Origin: Mycobacteroides immunogenum
GTDB taxonomy: Bacteria; Actinomycetota; Actinomycetes; Mycobacteriales; Mycobacteriaceae
DNA: 64,000 nucleotides
Direction: 5' to 3'
Assembly (NCBI RefSeq): GCF_001605725.1
Contig: NZ_CP011530.1
Coordinates: 2,418,001-2,482,000 of the forward strand
In this document: positions 10,001 to 18,900 of the stretch, one piece after another
How positions within the stretch are numbered: position 1 is the first letter of the stretch
Layout of the letters: each line of letters begins with the position of its first letter
Notes under the pieces: model-generated
Database searches by the model: none
What the model was told of the DNA's origin: nothing
What the model saw: only the letters and a program-made list of their open reading frames with translations
Position numbers and translations under genes: made by a program

Positions 10001-10862
10001 GGTTGCGAATGTCGGTGTGCGCTGTACTCGCCTGCCGGTGAATCGTGGCTTCCACTCCGCCCTCGTGGACCCGGCGATCGATCGATTCTCGGCCGCCGTG
10101 GCTCAGATGCGATTGCAACAGCCGCAGGTTCCGTTCATGTCCAATGTGTCGGGTGCCTGGATTACCGGGGCGCAGGCCACCGACCCCGAGTACTGGGGGC
10201 GGCAGCTGCGCGAGCCGGTGCAGTTCGCACGCGGCCTGGCCACGCTGTGTGCCGAGTACCCGGACGCGGTGCTTGTCGAGGTCGGTCCTGGTCATACCCT
10301 GCGCGGCATAGTTGCAGCGAATACGCCTACGCCCGAATTTGTTTCGATGCTCGGTGATCGGACCGGTGAGAGTGCGACCGTCGCCGCGGCAGCGGCCGGA
10401 CGCCTGTGGGCCGCGGGTGCCGAGCTGGCGTGGCAGCACTTCGGGGCACCGCGCCAGCGGGTACCACTGCCTACCTATCCGTTTGAACGGGAGCGGTTGT
10501 GGATGACTCCGCCGCGACCGGTCGCTGGCAAGCCTGCCAGGCAGGCGCCTATTGTGCCCGCCGCGCCGGCACCGCTCGTGGCCGGGACGGCTCCACAGGA
10601 CGATATGCCGGATTCCGCTGTGGTGAAACAGATCTGGTGCGATGCCCTCGGGGTGCCGAGTGTTGAACCAGATGACAACTTCTTCGACCTGGGGGGCGAT
10701 TCCCTGATCGCTGCCCGCATCGTGACGGCGATAGGGGAGCGCTGCCACATCAAGGTGTCGGTGGCCGAACTCTGGGATCAGGGCGCGACTCTCGCCGACC
10801 TTGTCGATCTGGTAGAGCGGCGCCGTGACAGCAACAACAATGCGGGAGAACAACTTAAGTGA
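7050..10862 (+). CDS. PKS with N-terminal thioesterase, TE-KS-AT-ACP
   Basis: The first 260 residues are a type II thioesterase (FPHAGGG, GHSMGA with Ser98, WGDDEAIDP, GGHFYL with the His). Type II thioesterases normally clear stalled carrier proteins as separate proteins, so this fusion is unusual. Next come a ketosynthase (from about 285) with Cys454 in GCSTSL and both His motifs (EAHGTGT, NIGHTG), an acyltransferase with Ser903 in GHSIGE, and an ACP with Ser1218 in GGDSL. The AT motif GFHS resembles malonyl-specific ATs. No KR, DH or ER is present, so this module would leave a beta-keto group unless another protein reduces it. The stop overlaps the next start (GTGA). Confidence 0.93.
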   Translation: MQHSSTSADQLQRKWLRGGAFDPDGHPALVVFPHAGGGATFYRSWLTNPDFSVHVVQYPGREDRISEQLPPSLGALADGVAEALLTLGDRPLYLFGHSMGALVAFEVARRLEAVGRFRQLRLCVSSYTAPHLIRSGGLRNMDDDAFVSYGRSATGEVSAAKGETSAFDVAALRDLVVSGLRADFQLVEQYRTDPKPPVDAPILALWGDDEAIDPADMDLWADVTRGGYRSATFPGGHFYLAAEREAVLETVRQWWAELDGGTGLAVADGGSDASADHEVRDDDVAVIGIAARVPGATSLDEFWANLCAGVESLTHFTDEELLSAGVTQEELRDPRLVRVRPILTDVADFDTKFFGYAPSEARSIDPQQRLFLECAWEAVESAGYDLQRYDGSVGVFGGSAGSTYYRAVLSTDYGNLNGTEYLQTALATENDFLAPRVSYKLNLRGPSISLGTGCSTSLVAIHLAVQSVLSGESDMALAGGASITFPQTAGYVATESGAISTSGRCRAFDASADGTLVGDGIGIVLLKRASSAVADGDSILGIIRGTAVNNDGGNKAGFAAPSISGQVEVITEALAVAEVPAETVDYVEAHGTGTPLGDPIEIAALHNAFREAGDTRTEACRIGTLKPNIGHTGPASGVLALIKVLLAFRHQMYPPAANFTAPNPQIEFSKSPFYVGTRLRRWNALNGRPRRAGVSSYSMGGTNAHAVLQEPPVSRLPASGQDGPHLLLLSARTAPALEAARKNLALHLARHPEQDLAAVAATLRLGRRAFSHRFAAVCADTVEAQQVLEGTGRASVRTGIAADKPRPVVFLFPGQGSQFSGMGAQLYATSPVYRQHIDECATRFEPLIGVDLRTMLCTGGDEAMDAALMQTRLTQPALFTVGYALTQLLGEWGVQPVAMLGHSIGELVAACVAGVFTLEEAVQLAAMRGDLIQQCETGAMAAVGASLDAVTAMLPAGVSVAAVNGPEQIVVAGSVDGIDALVGEVANVGVRCTRLPVNRGFHSALVDPAIDRFSAAVAQMRLQQPQVPFMSNVSGAWITGAQATDPEYWGRQLREPVQFARGLATLCAEYPDAVLVEVGPGHTLRGIVAANTPTPEFVSMLGDRTGESATVAAAAAGRLWAAGAELAWQHFGAPRQRVPLPTYPFERERLWMTPPRPVAGKPARQAPIVPAAPAPLVAGTAPQDDMPDSAVVKQIWCDALGVPSVEPDDNFFDLGGDSLIAARIVTAIGERCHIKVSVAELWDQGATLADLVDLVERRRDSNNNAGEQLK

Positions 10863-13800
10863 CAGTGGATATGAGTGCACCCACCGCCGAGACGGAGTTT
10901 GCCGACATTGCCATAGTGGGGATGCAGTGCCGCTTCCCCGGTGCCCAGAACGTCGGCGAGTATTGGTCTCTGCTTTCGGAAAAGCGAGAAGGCGCAAGAT
11001 CTTTGGATGGCCTGGAGGCCGTGCCCGGATGGGTTTACCGCGAGGCCGTCATCGAGGGAGTCGAACTGTTCGACGCCAAGTTCTTCGGCTACCCGCCCGC
11101 CGAGGCCGCGATGATTGATCCGCAGCATCGGCTCTTCCTCGAGTGCGCGTACCACGTGTTCGAGCAGGCCGGCTGCGACCCAGACCGCTACGAGGGACTG
11201 GTCGGCGTCTACGCGGGTTCCGGGCAATCGAGCTACCTCATCGCGAACGTGCTCCCTCATCTGGGGGTCAGCCCTTCCTCGGCGGACGCATTGCCTGCGG
11301 GATTCGCCAATTCGCCGGGGTCGCTTCCGGGCCGCGTCTCCTACCATCTCAATCTGACCGGCCCGAGTATTGCGGTCAGCACGGCGTGCTCGACGTCACT
11401 GGTCGCGGTTCACCTGGCATGCCAGGAACTGCTGGACTATCGATGTGACCTGGCTTTGGCCGGCGGAGTGAGCCTGAATCCACACCCCGGCAAAGGATAT
11501 CGGTACACGCCGAATGGGCCGCTCTCTCCCGACGGCCGCTGCCGGGCCTTCGATGCCGGCGCAGCCGGCATGTTCCCCGGCGACGGCGTGGGAGTTGTTC
11601 TGCTCAAGCGGCTGTCCGATGCACTGGCCGATGGCGACCGAATCCGGGCCGTCATCAAAGGAAGTGCGGTCAACAACGACGGACGCCACAAGACCGGATT
11701 CACCGCGCCCAGTGTCACCGCCCAGAGCGAGGTCATCATGGCGGCGCACGCGGTTGCCGGCGTCGAGGCGAGCTCGATTGGCATGGTCGAGGCACATGGG
11801 ACGGGCACGCCGGTGGGTGATCCCATCGAGGTGGCAGCACTGACCAAGGCATTCCGGGAATCCACCGACCGGACCGGCTACTGCATGCTTGGCTCGGCCA
11901 AGACAAATATCGGCCATACAGATACCGCAGCGGGGGTAGCGGGACTCATCAAGGCGGCGTTGTCCATCGAGCATGGTGTGATACCCGCGAATCTGCACTA
12001 CAGCGTCGAGAATCCACTGCTGGACCTTGCCGGCAGTCCGTTTCGCGTGGCCGCAGACACCATGGACTGGCCCGAGGGAGATGGACCGCGGCGCGCCGGT
12101 GTGAGCGCCTTCGGGATCGGCGGCACCAACGTGCATGTGGTGCTTGAGCAGGCCCCTGTCCATGCCGAGGTTGAGTCCCCAGGAACCGGGGGCAGCTCCG
12201 AGTCCTTGCTGGTTTTGTCGGCTGCCACGCCGACGGCGCTAGCCGAACAGTCCACGCAATTGGCAGATTATCTGCGCAGTAATAGTGAAATCAATCCAGC
12301 TGATGTTGCCGATACCCTCCAATTCGGCCGTCGAAAATTATCCTATCGACGTTCGGTGGTGTGTGGGTCGGCGAAGCAGGCGGCATCGCTGCTGACCGCT
12401 CCTGTCCAGGCGACTCGCGCGAATGATGGCGCGGTTCCGCTGGTTCTGCTGTTGCCGGGTGGTGGGGCGCAGTACGTCGGGATGGGCCGCGGACTTTACG
12501 AAACCGAGGTGGTCTTTCGGTCGTCGATCGATCAGTGCGCCCAGATCCTGTCGCAGCACTGCGATATCGACCTACGTAGCCACCTGTATGGGGACGGTGG
12601 GCTGGACGAGCAGCGACTTGATGTCGTTTTCCCGGCCGTGGTGGCCACCGAGTACGCCCTCGCCACCCAGCTCGCGGCTTGGGGGCTGACTCCGAGCGCG
12701 ATGCTCGGCCACAGCCTCGGTGAGTACGCCGCGGCGTGCCTGGCCGGCGTCATTGATATTGACCAAGTGCTGCCGTTGGTCTCCGCGCGCGGACGATTGT
12801 TCGCCCGTATGGGCGGCGCCACGACTAGCATTCTGCTGTCTGCGGCCGATGTCACGCCGCTGTTGAGTGGTCGGCTGGTTGTTTCCGGAATCACCGACGC
12901 GTCCTCGTGTACGGTATCCGGACCCACCGCCGAGATCGCGCTGCTGGAAAAGGAATTGGAACTGCGTGGCGTGCAATTCCAGCGAGTGCGGGTATCGATG
13001 GCCGTACATTCGCCCGAGTTGGATCCCGTGCTCGGCGAATTCGCCGATATCTTGGCCGGCGTTACGCTGCGTTCACCGCGAGTGCCGTACCTGTCGAATG
13101 TCACCGGCGCTTGGATCCGCCCGGAGGAGGCAACCGACCCGGGTTACTGGATCAGACACAGCCGCGAGCCGGTGCAACTGGCGGCTGGATTCGGTGCGTT
13201 GGCAGGCCTTCCGGGTGCCGTACTCCTGGAGGTTGGCCCCGGTCAGACCTTGACCCGGCTTGCCCAGCCGGAAGGTGGCGCCTCGTTCGCTTTCGCCACA
13301 ATGAGGCACCGAGACGACCGGCGCAGCGACCGGCGCGCGCTACTTGCCGCGGTGGGGAAGGCGTGGGAGTGCGGCGTTGATATCGACTGGAGCTTGTTGT
13401 CGGGTGATCGGCGTCCGGCACGCGTCGAGTTGCCGGGCTATCCGTTCGAGCGGCAGCGGTACTGGATCGCACCGTCCGACGGCGCACAGCCAACCGCCCG
13501 TCCGGATACGACTGTTCCGGTGTGGCGCAGCAGCACACCGGTGATTCCCGCCGCCGAGTTTCCTGCGGTTCGATGGCTGGTCCTGTTTGACGAAGGACCG
13601 ACCGCGCGGCAGCTCGCTGCGGAACTCGCCGAAACAACCGGCGCCGCAGTCGATCTGCTGGGACCGGGGCTGCCACCTCCTGCGGGCGAATACGAGCACG
13701 TCGTATTCCTTGCCGATGCCCACGGAATGGCCCCAGACCGTGCTCGGTATGCGCAACTGGCACATATTGTGGATGCCGCCGCTTCAGACGTGTCGGTTCA

Positions 13801-15907
13801 TGTGTGTATCTGCAACGCGTTCGATGTCACCGGGGTCGAAGACCTTGATGTGAACCAGTGGCTTGCGTTCGGAGCCGCGCAGTGGCTGCGCCGCAACACC
13901 GAAACGCGCACCGTGGATGTGCTGGACCTGGACCGGGCCGATGTTCGGGCGCTGGTCGCGGAGCTCTCCGTGCCGACCACGAATCGAACGGTCGCTTATC
14001 GCAACGGGCGACGGTGGATCCTGGACAGTGAGCCGCTCGAGGGTGCCGAAGCAGTGTGGTCGAATGCCGGCACATGGTTGCGCGGTGAGCCAATTGACGT
14101 TGTGGCCGTCCAGGGCTCGACACGGACATCGAATGCAGTGGATGACTTGTGCACCCGGTACGTATGCGCGCACTTACGAAGCGCCGGCATAGCCCTCACT
14201 CCAGGAACCGAGTTCACACGTGATGATTTGATCGCCAGGACGGGAGTGGTGCCGGACTATCACAAGATCGTGGACGCATTCGTGCGCATCTTGATCGAGG
14301 ACGGAATCGTCGCCGGCCACAATGGTCGGTTCCGAGTCCGCGAGGAAGCGCCGGCAGACGTTCCCGAACTCGGGCGCTGGTGCGCCGATAATCCCGAGCT
14401 GGCGACATGGGCCCAGCTCCTGGACCAATGCATGCGCGGCTACGACCAGGTGCTGCGCGGGCAGATCGCTGGCAATGAGGTGGTCACGCCGAACGGAGAC
14501 GACAGTCTGTATCGGAGCCTCACCGAACAACGCATTGCGCATAGCGATTTCGCAACGTACCGCGATCTGATCGGTGCGACACTCGCCGGGCTGGCCGTCA
14601 ATGCCACCCCAGGGCGGCCACTGCGAATCCTCGAAATCGGTGCGGGCCGTGGCTACCTGACGTGGCCGGTGGTCGACGCGCTGCGTGGTCTGCCGGCCGG
14701 CTCGGTCGAGTACCACGTCACCGATATCGGACGCTCATTTGTGGTGGCCGCCCAGCGGCAAGCCGAAGCGGAGGGTCTCGATTTCGTCCGATTCGCCTCT
14801 CTCGATATCGTCGACGATCCCGCCGGGCAGAGTCTGCCGCTTGCTGGGTTCGACGTTGTCCTGGCGTTCAACGTGCTGCATGTGGCACCGGATCTGCCGA
14901 CCGCTATCCGCAACACCGCGGCGTTCACCGCTCCCGGCGGCCTGATGTTCTTGCTGGAAGCCAAGACTGAGGAGCGTTGCGACTCGCTGATCGACCCGCT
15001 GTTGACCGGATGGCTAGATTTCGACGACGACGTGCGAACGGATTCACCGTTGGTGGCGCCCGAGCAGTGGGCAGGGCTGCTCGACGCGAATGGATTCATC
15101 GACGCGCGCGTCTACGATTCCGGTCCGGCGGGTGACCATGCGTTGATCGTTGCGGAGCGTCCCGAGCCGGTGCTTACCCTGGATCCGGACTTCGATCGCG
15201 CTATCGCCATGCTGCAGGAGATCGCGGCGTCCGAACAGTCGGAGCAACGCATCCTGCTCACGAGGCCAGACGAGCACTCCCTAGACGTGGCGCTGGTCGA
15301 AGGGTATGCACGCGGCACACTCACTGTTCGGCATCGTGCCGGTTTCGGAGATTGGACGTTTGTCGATATCTCGGCGTACGACGAGATCAGCGTTCCCCCA
15401 AACCGATTCGGTGAGGTGCTCGGAGCGCCCCCGGTACCCACGGTGGTGCTGGGTGGTTCGACTACCGTAGCGACACGTACTGAGCAGGAGCCGGCCCCGG
15501 TGCCGGATACGCCTGCTGCCTCATCGGCGAACGTCTCGTTCAATCACCGCCCGGCGCTGTCGACCGAGTACTGCGCGCCACGGTCGAAACTGGAGGAAAG
15601 TATCGCGGCGATCTGGCAGCGCTTCTTCGGGTACGACCGGATCGGTGTCCATGATCGTTTTCTCGAGCTGGGGGGCGAGTCGCTATTGGCCATGCAGATC
15701 GCTGCCGAGCAGCGCAATGCGCTAGGGATCGAAATGAGCATGCGTAAATTGCTTGAATCGGTCACCGTGGCGGATGTTGCCGCAGTCATGACAACACCGT
15801 CGGGTGAGTCTGAGACGTCCTCGAAACCTGCGCCGCCCGCGCGTCGCGGGCGTGCCGCGCTGCGTACCGCAGACGGAGTCATCCTGCTTGAGGGAGTGCG
15901 AGATTGA
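10859..15907 (+). CDS. PKS with C-methyltransferase, KS-AT-MT-ACP
   Basis: This 1682-residue module has a ketosynthase at the N-terminus (Cys177 in ACSTSL; EAHGTGT; NIGHTD) and an acyltransferase with Ser619 in GHSLGEY. Its AT entry motif reads GGGAQ instead of GQGAQ, and the selectivity motif reads MAVHS, so the extender unit is uncertain. Residues about 890-1060 look like a ketoreductase-fold scaffold without an NADPH loop. A methyltransferase follows with LEIGAGRG at 1258-1265, then an ACP with Ser1608 (GGESL). It should add one extender and methylate the alpha carbon, comparable to the C-methylated acyl parts of nocobactin-type siderophores. The GTG start and the TTG start of the next gene both overlap stop codons, showing tight coupling. 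Confidence 0.92.
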   Translation: MTVDMSAPTAETEFADIAIVGMQCRFPGAQNVGEYWSLLSEKREGARSLDGLEAVPGWVYREAVIEGVELFDAKFFGYPPAEAAMIDPQHRLFLECAYHVFEQAGCDPDRYEGLVGVYAGSGQSSYLIANVLPHLGVSPSSADALPAGFANSPGSLPGRVSYHLNLTGPSIAVSTACSTSLVAVHLACQELLDYRCDLALAGGVSLNPHPGKGYRYTPNGPLSPDGRCRAFDAGAAGMFPGDGVGVVLLKRLSDALADGDRIRAVIKGSAVNNDGRHKTGFTAPSVTAQSEVIMAAHAVAGVEASSIGMVEAHGTGTPVGDPIEVAALTKAFRESTDRTGYCMLGSAKTNIGHTDTAAGVAGLIKAALSIEHGVIPANLHYSVENPLLDLAGSPFRVAADTMDWPEGDGPRRAGVSAFGIGGTNVHVVLEQAPVHAEVESPGTGGSSESLLVLSAATPTALAEQSTQLADYLRSNSEINPADVADTLQFGRRKLSYRRSVVCGSAKQAASLLTAPVQATRANDGAVPLVLLLPGGGAQYVGMGRGLYETEVVFRSSIDQCAQILSQHCDIDLRSHLYGDGGLDEQRLDVVFPAVVATEYALATQLAAWGLTPSAMLGHSLGEYAAACLAGVIDIDQVLPLVSARGRLFARMGGATTSILLSAADVTPLLSGRLVVSGITDASSCTVSGPTAEIALLEKELELRGVQFQRVRVSMAVHSPELDPVLGEFADILAGVTLRSPRVPYLSNVTGAWIRPEEATDPGYWIRHSREPVQLAAGFGALAGLPGAVLLEVGPGQTLTRLAQPEGGASFAFATMRHRDDRRSDRRALLAAVGKAWECGVDIDWSLLSGDRRPARVELPGYPFERQRYWIAPSDGAQPTARPDTTVPVWRSSTPVIPAAEFPAVRWLVLFDEGPTARQLAAELAETTGAAVDLLGPGLPPPAGEYEHVVFLADAHGMAPDRARYAQLAHIVDAAASDVSVHVCICNAFDVTGVEDLDVNQWLAFGAAQWLRRNTETRTVDVLDLDRADVRALVAELSVPTTNRTVAYRNGRRWILDSEPLEGAEAVWSNAGTWLRGEPIDVVAVQGSTRTSNAVDDLCTRYVCAHLRSAGIALTPGTEFTRDDLIARTGVVPDYHKIVDAFVRILIEDGIVAGHNGRFRVREEAPADVPELGRWCADNPELATWAQLLDQCMRGYDQVLRGQIAGNEVVTPNGDDSLYRSLTEQRIAHSDFATYRDLIGATLAGLAVNATPGRPLRILEIGAGRGYLTWPVVDALRGLPAGSVEYHVTDIGRSFVVAAQRQAEAEGLDFVRFASLDIVDDPAGQSLPLAGFDVVLAFNVLHVAPDLPTAIRNTAAFTAPGGLMFLLEAKTEERCDSLIDPLLTGWLDFDDDVRTDSPLVAPEQWAGLLDANGFIDARVYDSGPAGDHALIVAERPEPVLTLDPDFDRAIAMLQEIAASEQSEQRILLTRPDEHSLDVALVEGYARGTLTVRHRAGFGDWTFVDISAYDEISVPPNRFGEVLGAPPVPTVVLGGSTTVATRTEQEPAPVPDTPAASSANVSFNHRPALSTEYCAPRSKLEESIAAIWQRFFGYDRIGVHDRFLELGGESLLAMQIAAEQRNALGIEMSMRKLLESVTVADVAAVMTTPSGESETSSKPAPPARRGRAALRTADGVILLEGVRD

Positions 15908-18900
15908 CCACTATCGACTACCTTTCCGCGTCCACACCGGGAGAGGAGATCATCCTATTCCGGGCATCCTTCGCCCAGCGGCGAATGTGGTTCCTGAGTC
16001 GACTCGACCCGGACAGTCACTACTACAACGTGCCGATTGTTCTGCATTTCCGCGGCGCCGCGCGCCCGGACGCGCTGCGACGCGCGCTGGCAGAAATGGT
16101 GGCCCGGCATGAAATCCTGCGCACAACGTTTGTCGAGGTGGATGGCGAAGTAATGCAGGCGGTGGCCGCTGACACGGCTATTACGCTGGCGATCAAGGAA
16201 ATCGAGCATTCCAGTGCGCAGTCTGTGTCGCCGATACAGCGTCCCGAGGTGCGCGCGGCGGTTCTCGACCTCGTGTGTGCGCCTTTCGACCTGAGCGCCG
16301 GTCCGTTGATGCGGGCACATCTACTCGACCTGCGGGACGGGGAGTTCCTCTTGGTGTTGACGATGCATCACATCATTGTCGACGGGTGGTCCATCGGTGT
16401 GCTATGCGAAGAGCTTCGCCAGCTGTACGTGGCCGAAGTGACAAGTGTGCCTGCGGCACTGCCGCCACTGGAACTTCAGATTGGCGACCTGGCCGAACAA
16501 GAGCACGACGTCATGTCCGGGCCCGTACGCGAGCGGCATCTCGCGTACTGGCGGTCGCAGTTGGCGGGCGAACTGAGCTCTCCTGCGCTTCCCTTCGATC
16601 GAAACAGGCCATCGGACAACGTTTTCCACGGTGCCACCCTGGACTTCACCTTGTCGGCCTCGGACACGGCAGCAATGGCCGCGTTCGGGCGCGACATGGA
16701 CGCGACCGTCTTTGCGACGCTGCTCGCGGCGTTCTACACACTGTTGTACCGCTATAGCGGCTCAGATGACCAGGTGGTCGGCGCCCCGATGGCGAATCGG
16801 GAAGACCACCGCGTCTCGGCGCTGATCGGGCTCTTCGTGAACACAATTCCGTTGCGTGCCAAGATCAAACCCTCCGCCGGATTCGCAGAATTGGTGAACC
16901 ACGTACGCGAGGTAACCCTGGGCGCGTACGAACACCAGGAGCTACCGCTCGAGCAGATCATCGACGAGGTCGCTCCTGCAAGGCTTCCCGGACGCAATCC
17001 TATGGTCGCCGTGCTGTTCGCGATGCAGAGCCCGCCGCCGACCGACCTTGATTTCGCCGGCACAGCCGTATCCTTCGTCGGGGTGCCGACAGGTACCACT
17101 CGCGCCGATGTGGAACTGCATTTCTGGCCTCTCGGGGAGCGCATCGGGGTGCAGTTCGTCTACAGCACCGAACTATTCGATGCGGCGACGATGGAGCAAA
17201 TGCGTGACGACTACACCACGCTGTTACGCGCGGCGATCGCGTCGCCACACTTGCCGATCGACCGCCTGCCGCTCGGTGCGCACGAGGCCTATCTGGCTCA
17301 GAGCCTGGCGCCGATGCTCCGGCACGCCGAGAGCTCCGTGGCGGTTATCGATAACGGTATGTCGCTCACCCACGCCGAATTACGCACGTATGCAGCACAA
17401 TTGGCCGTAGAAATGCTCGGTGCGCATGGCGAGACGGTGGTTCTCGTGCTCGAGCCCGGACCAGACCTCGTTGCCGCGACGGTAGCGGCGGTATCCGTAG
17501 GCGCACGCCGTGTCGTGTGGTTACCCCCATCGCTACCCGCCCCGTACCGGGAGCGCTCGTTGCGCGAGCTGGCACCCGCAGTTGTCATGAACGATGCCGT
17601 CGTGGCCGAACCGCGAGCGGGCGATGCGCCCGGTCCATTGAACACCGACGCGTCGATAGGACTTCTCGACAACTATCTCGCCGGCATTATCGTCACCTTG
17701 CTGCATTCCGGCCTTGCCAATCTGGTTGATCCAGAACCTGTTCCGCAGGTAGTGCTGACCGCCGATCGCCGACTGGCACCCCCCGGAGTATTGGGGGAGC
17801 TATGCGTCGGTCGACCGGGTGAGGCTGTGCTCCCTACGGGGATTGCGGCACGCATGCGCAGGGACACTTCGGTGCAGATCGCGCATTCTTCTCGTGGACG
17901 CGCTTGGGACGGTCACCGCTGGGCGGACCTGGCAACCGTCGACGCCGTGCTGATGCAGCACGAACTGATCGACGACTGTGCGGTACTGTCACGCCGAACC
18001 ATCTCGGGCACCACCGAATTGGTGGCCTATGTAGCGACTTCTGCACCGATTTCGGCGAAACGGTTGTCAGAATTCGCGCGCATGGTGCTACCGCAGTCGT
18101 TGGTACCGCGTGCATTCGTTCCTGTTCCCGCACTGCCGGTGACCACGACCGGAGTGCTCGACACCGCGGCGCTGTACCGGCTGCCGGTCATTGACGAAGA
18201 GCTGATCGCACAATGGTCGACGCAGTTACCCGATGGCACCCGCATACAGGCCGTGCCCGATATCGCTGAGACGCCGCGCATTCTTATCGGCGATCCGACA
18301 GCACCGTCCAAGCAGGCTTCGGGAGCGCCTGCGGCGCAACACGATGTCGACGAGCTCTCGGTGCTCGATGGCGGGCCACCGGTTGTTCCGGTGGTGGCGT
18401 CGCTGCCCGATGCGCTGGATCGTGCGGCACATGATGCGGCCACGACAGAGCTGGTCTTTCTTGACGAATCGGGTGCCGAGCGCACGCTGACGTATGCGGC
18501 GCTACTCGATGCCGCGCGACGTGTGCTCGGCGGACTACGCGCAGCGGGACTTGCTCCGGGAGATCTGGTGATTGTTCACCTGTCCCGCAACGACGAGTTC
18601 ATGGCGGGGATTTGGGGATGTTTCCTCGGCGGTATCGTGCCGGTGCCGGTGGCTTCGAACGCGGTCGGCGGCGCCGAGAAGTTGGCAACGGCCTGGGGTG
18701 CGCTCAACCAGCCATTGATCATCGGCGAGGCCGGGCAGCTTCAGATGCACCTGGCGGCGCGGGTGGCCCTGATCAGCGACCTTTTGGCGGGCAACCCAGA
18801 TACCGAGCACCATGAGCCCGATCCGGACGCGGTCGCATTACTGTTGCTGACCTCCGGTAGTACAGGGCAGCCGAAGGGCGTACAGCTCACACATCGCAAT

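Noticed and set aside
9924..10997. Minus-strand frame of 357 codons over the PKS junction
   Set aside because: It crosses the AT and ACP domains and the start of the next PKS; no family resemblance.
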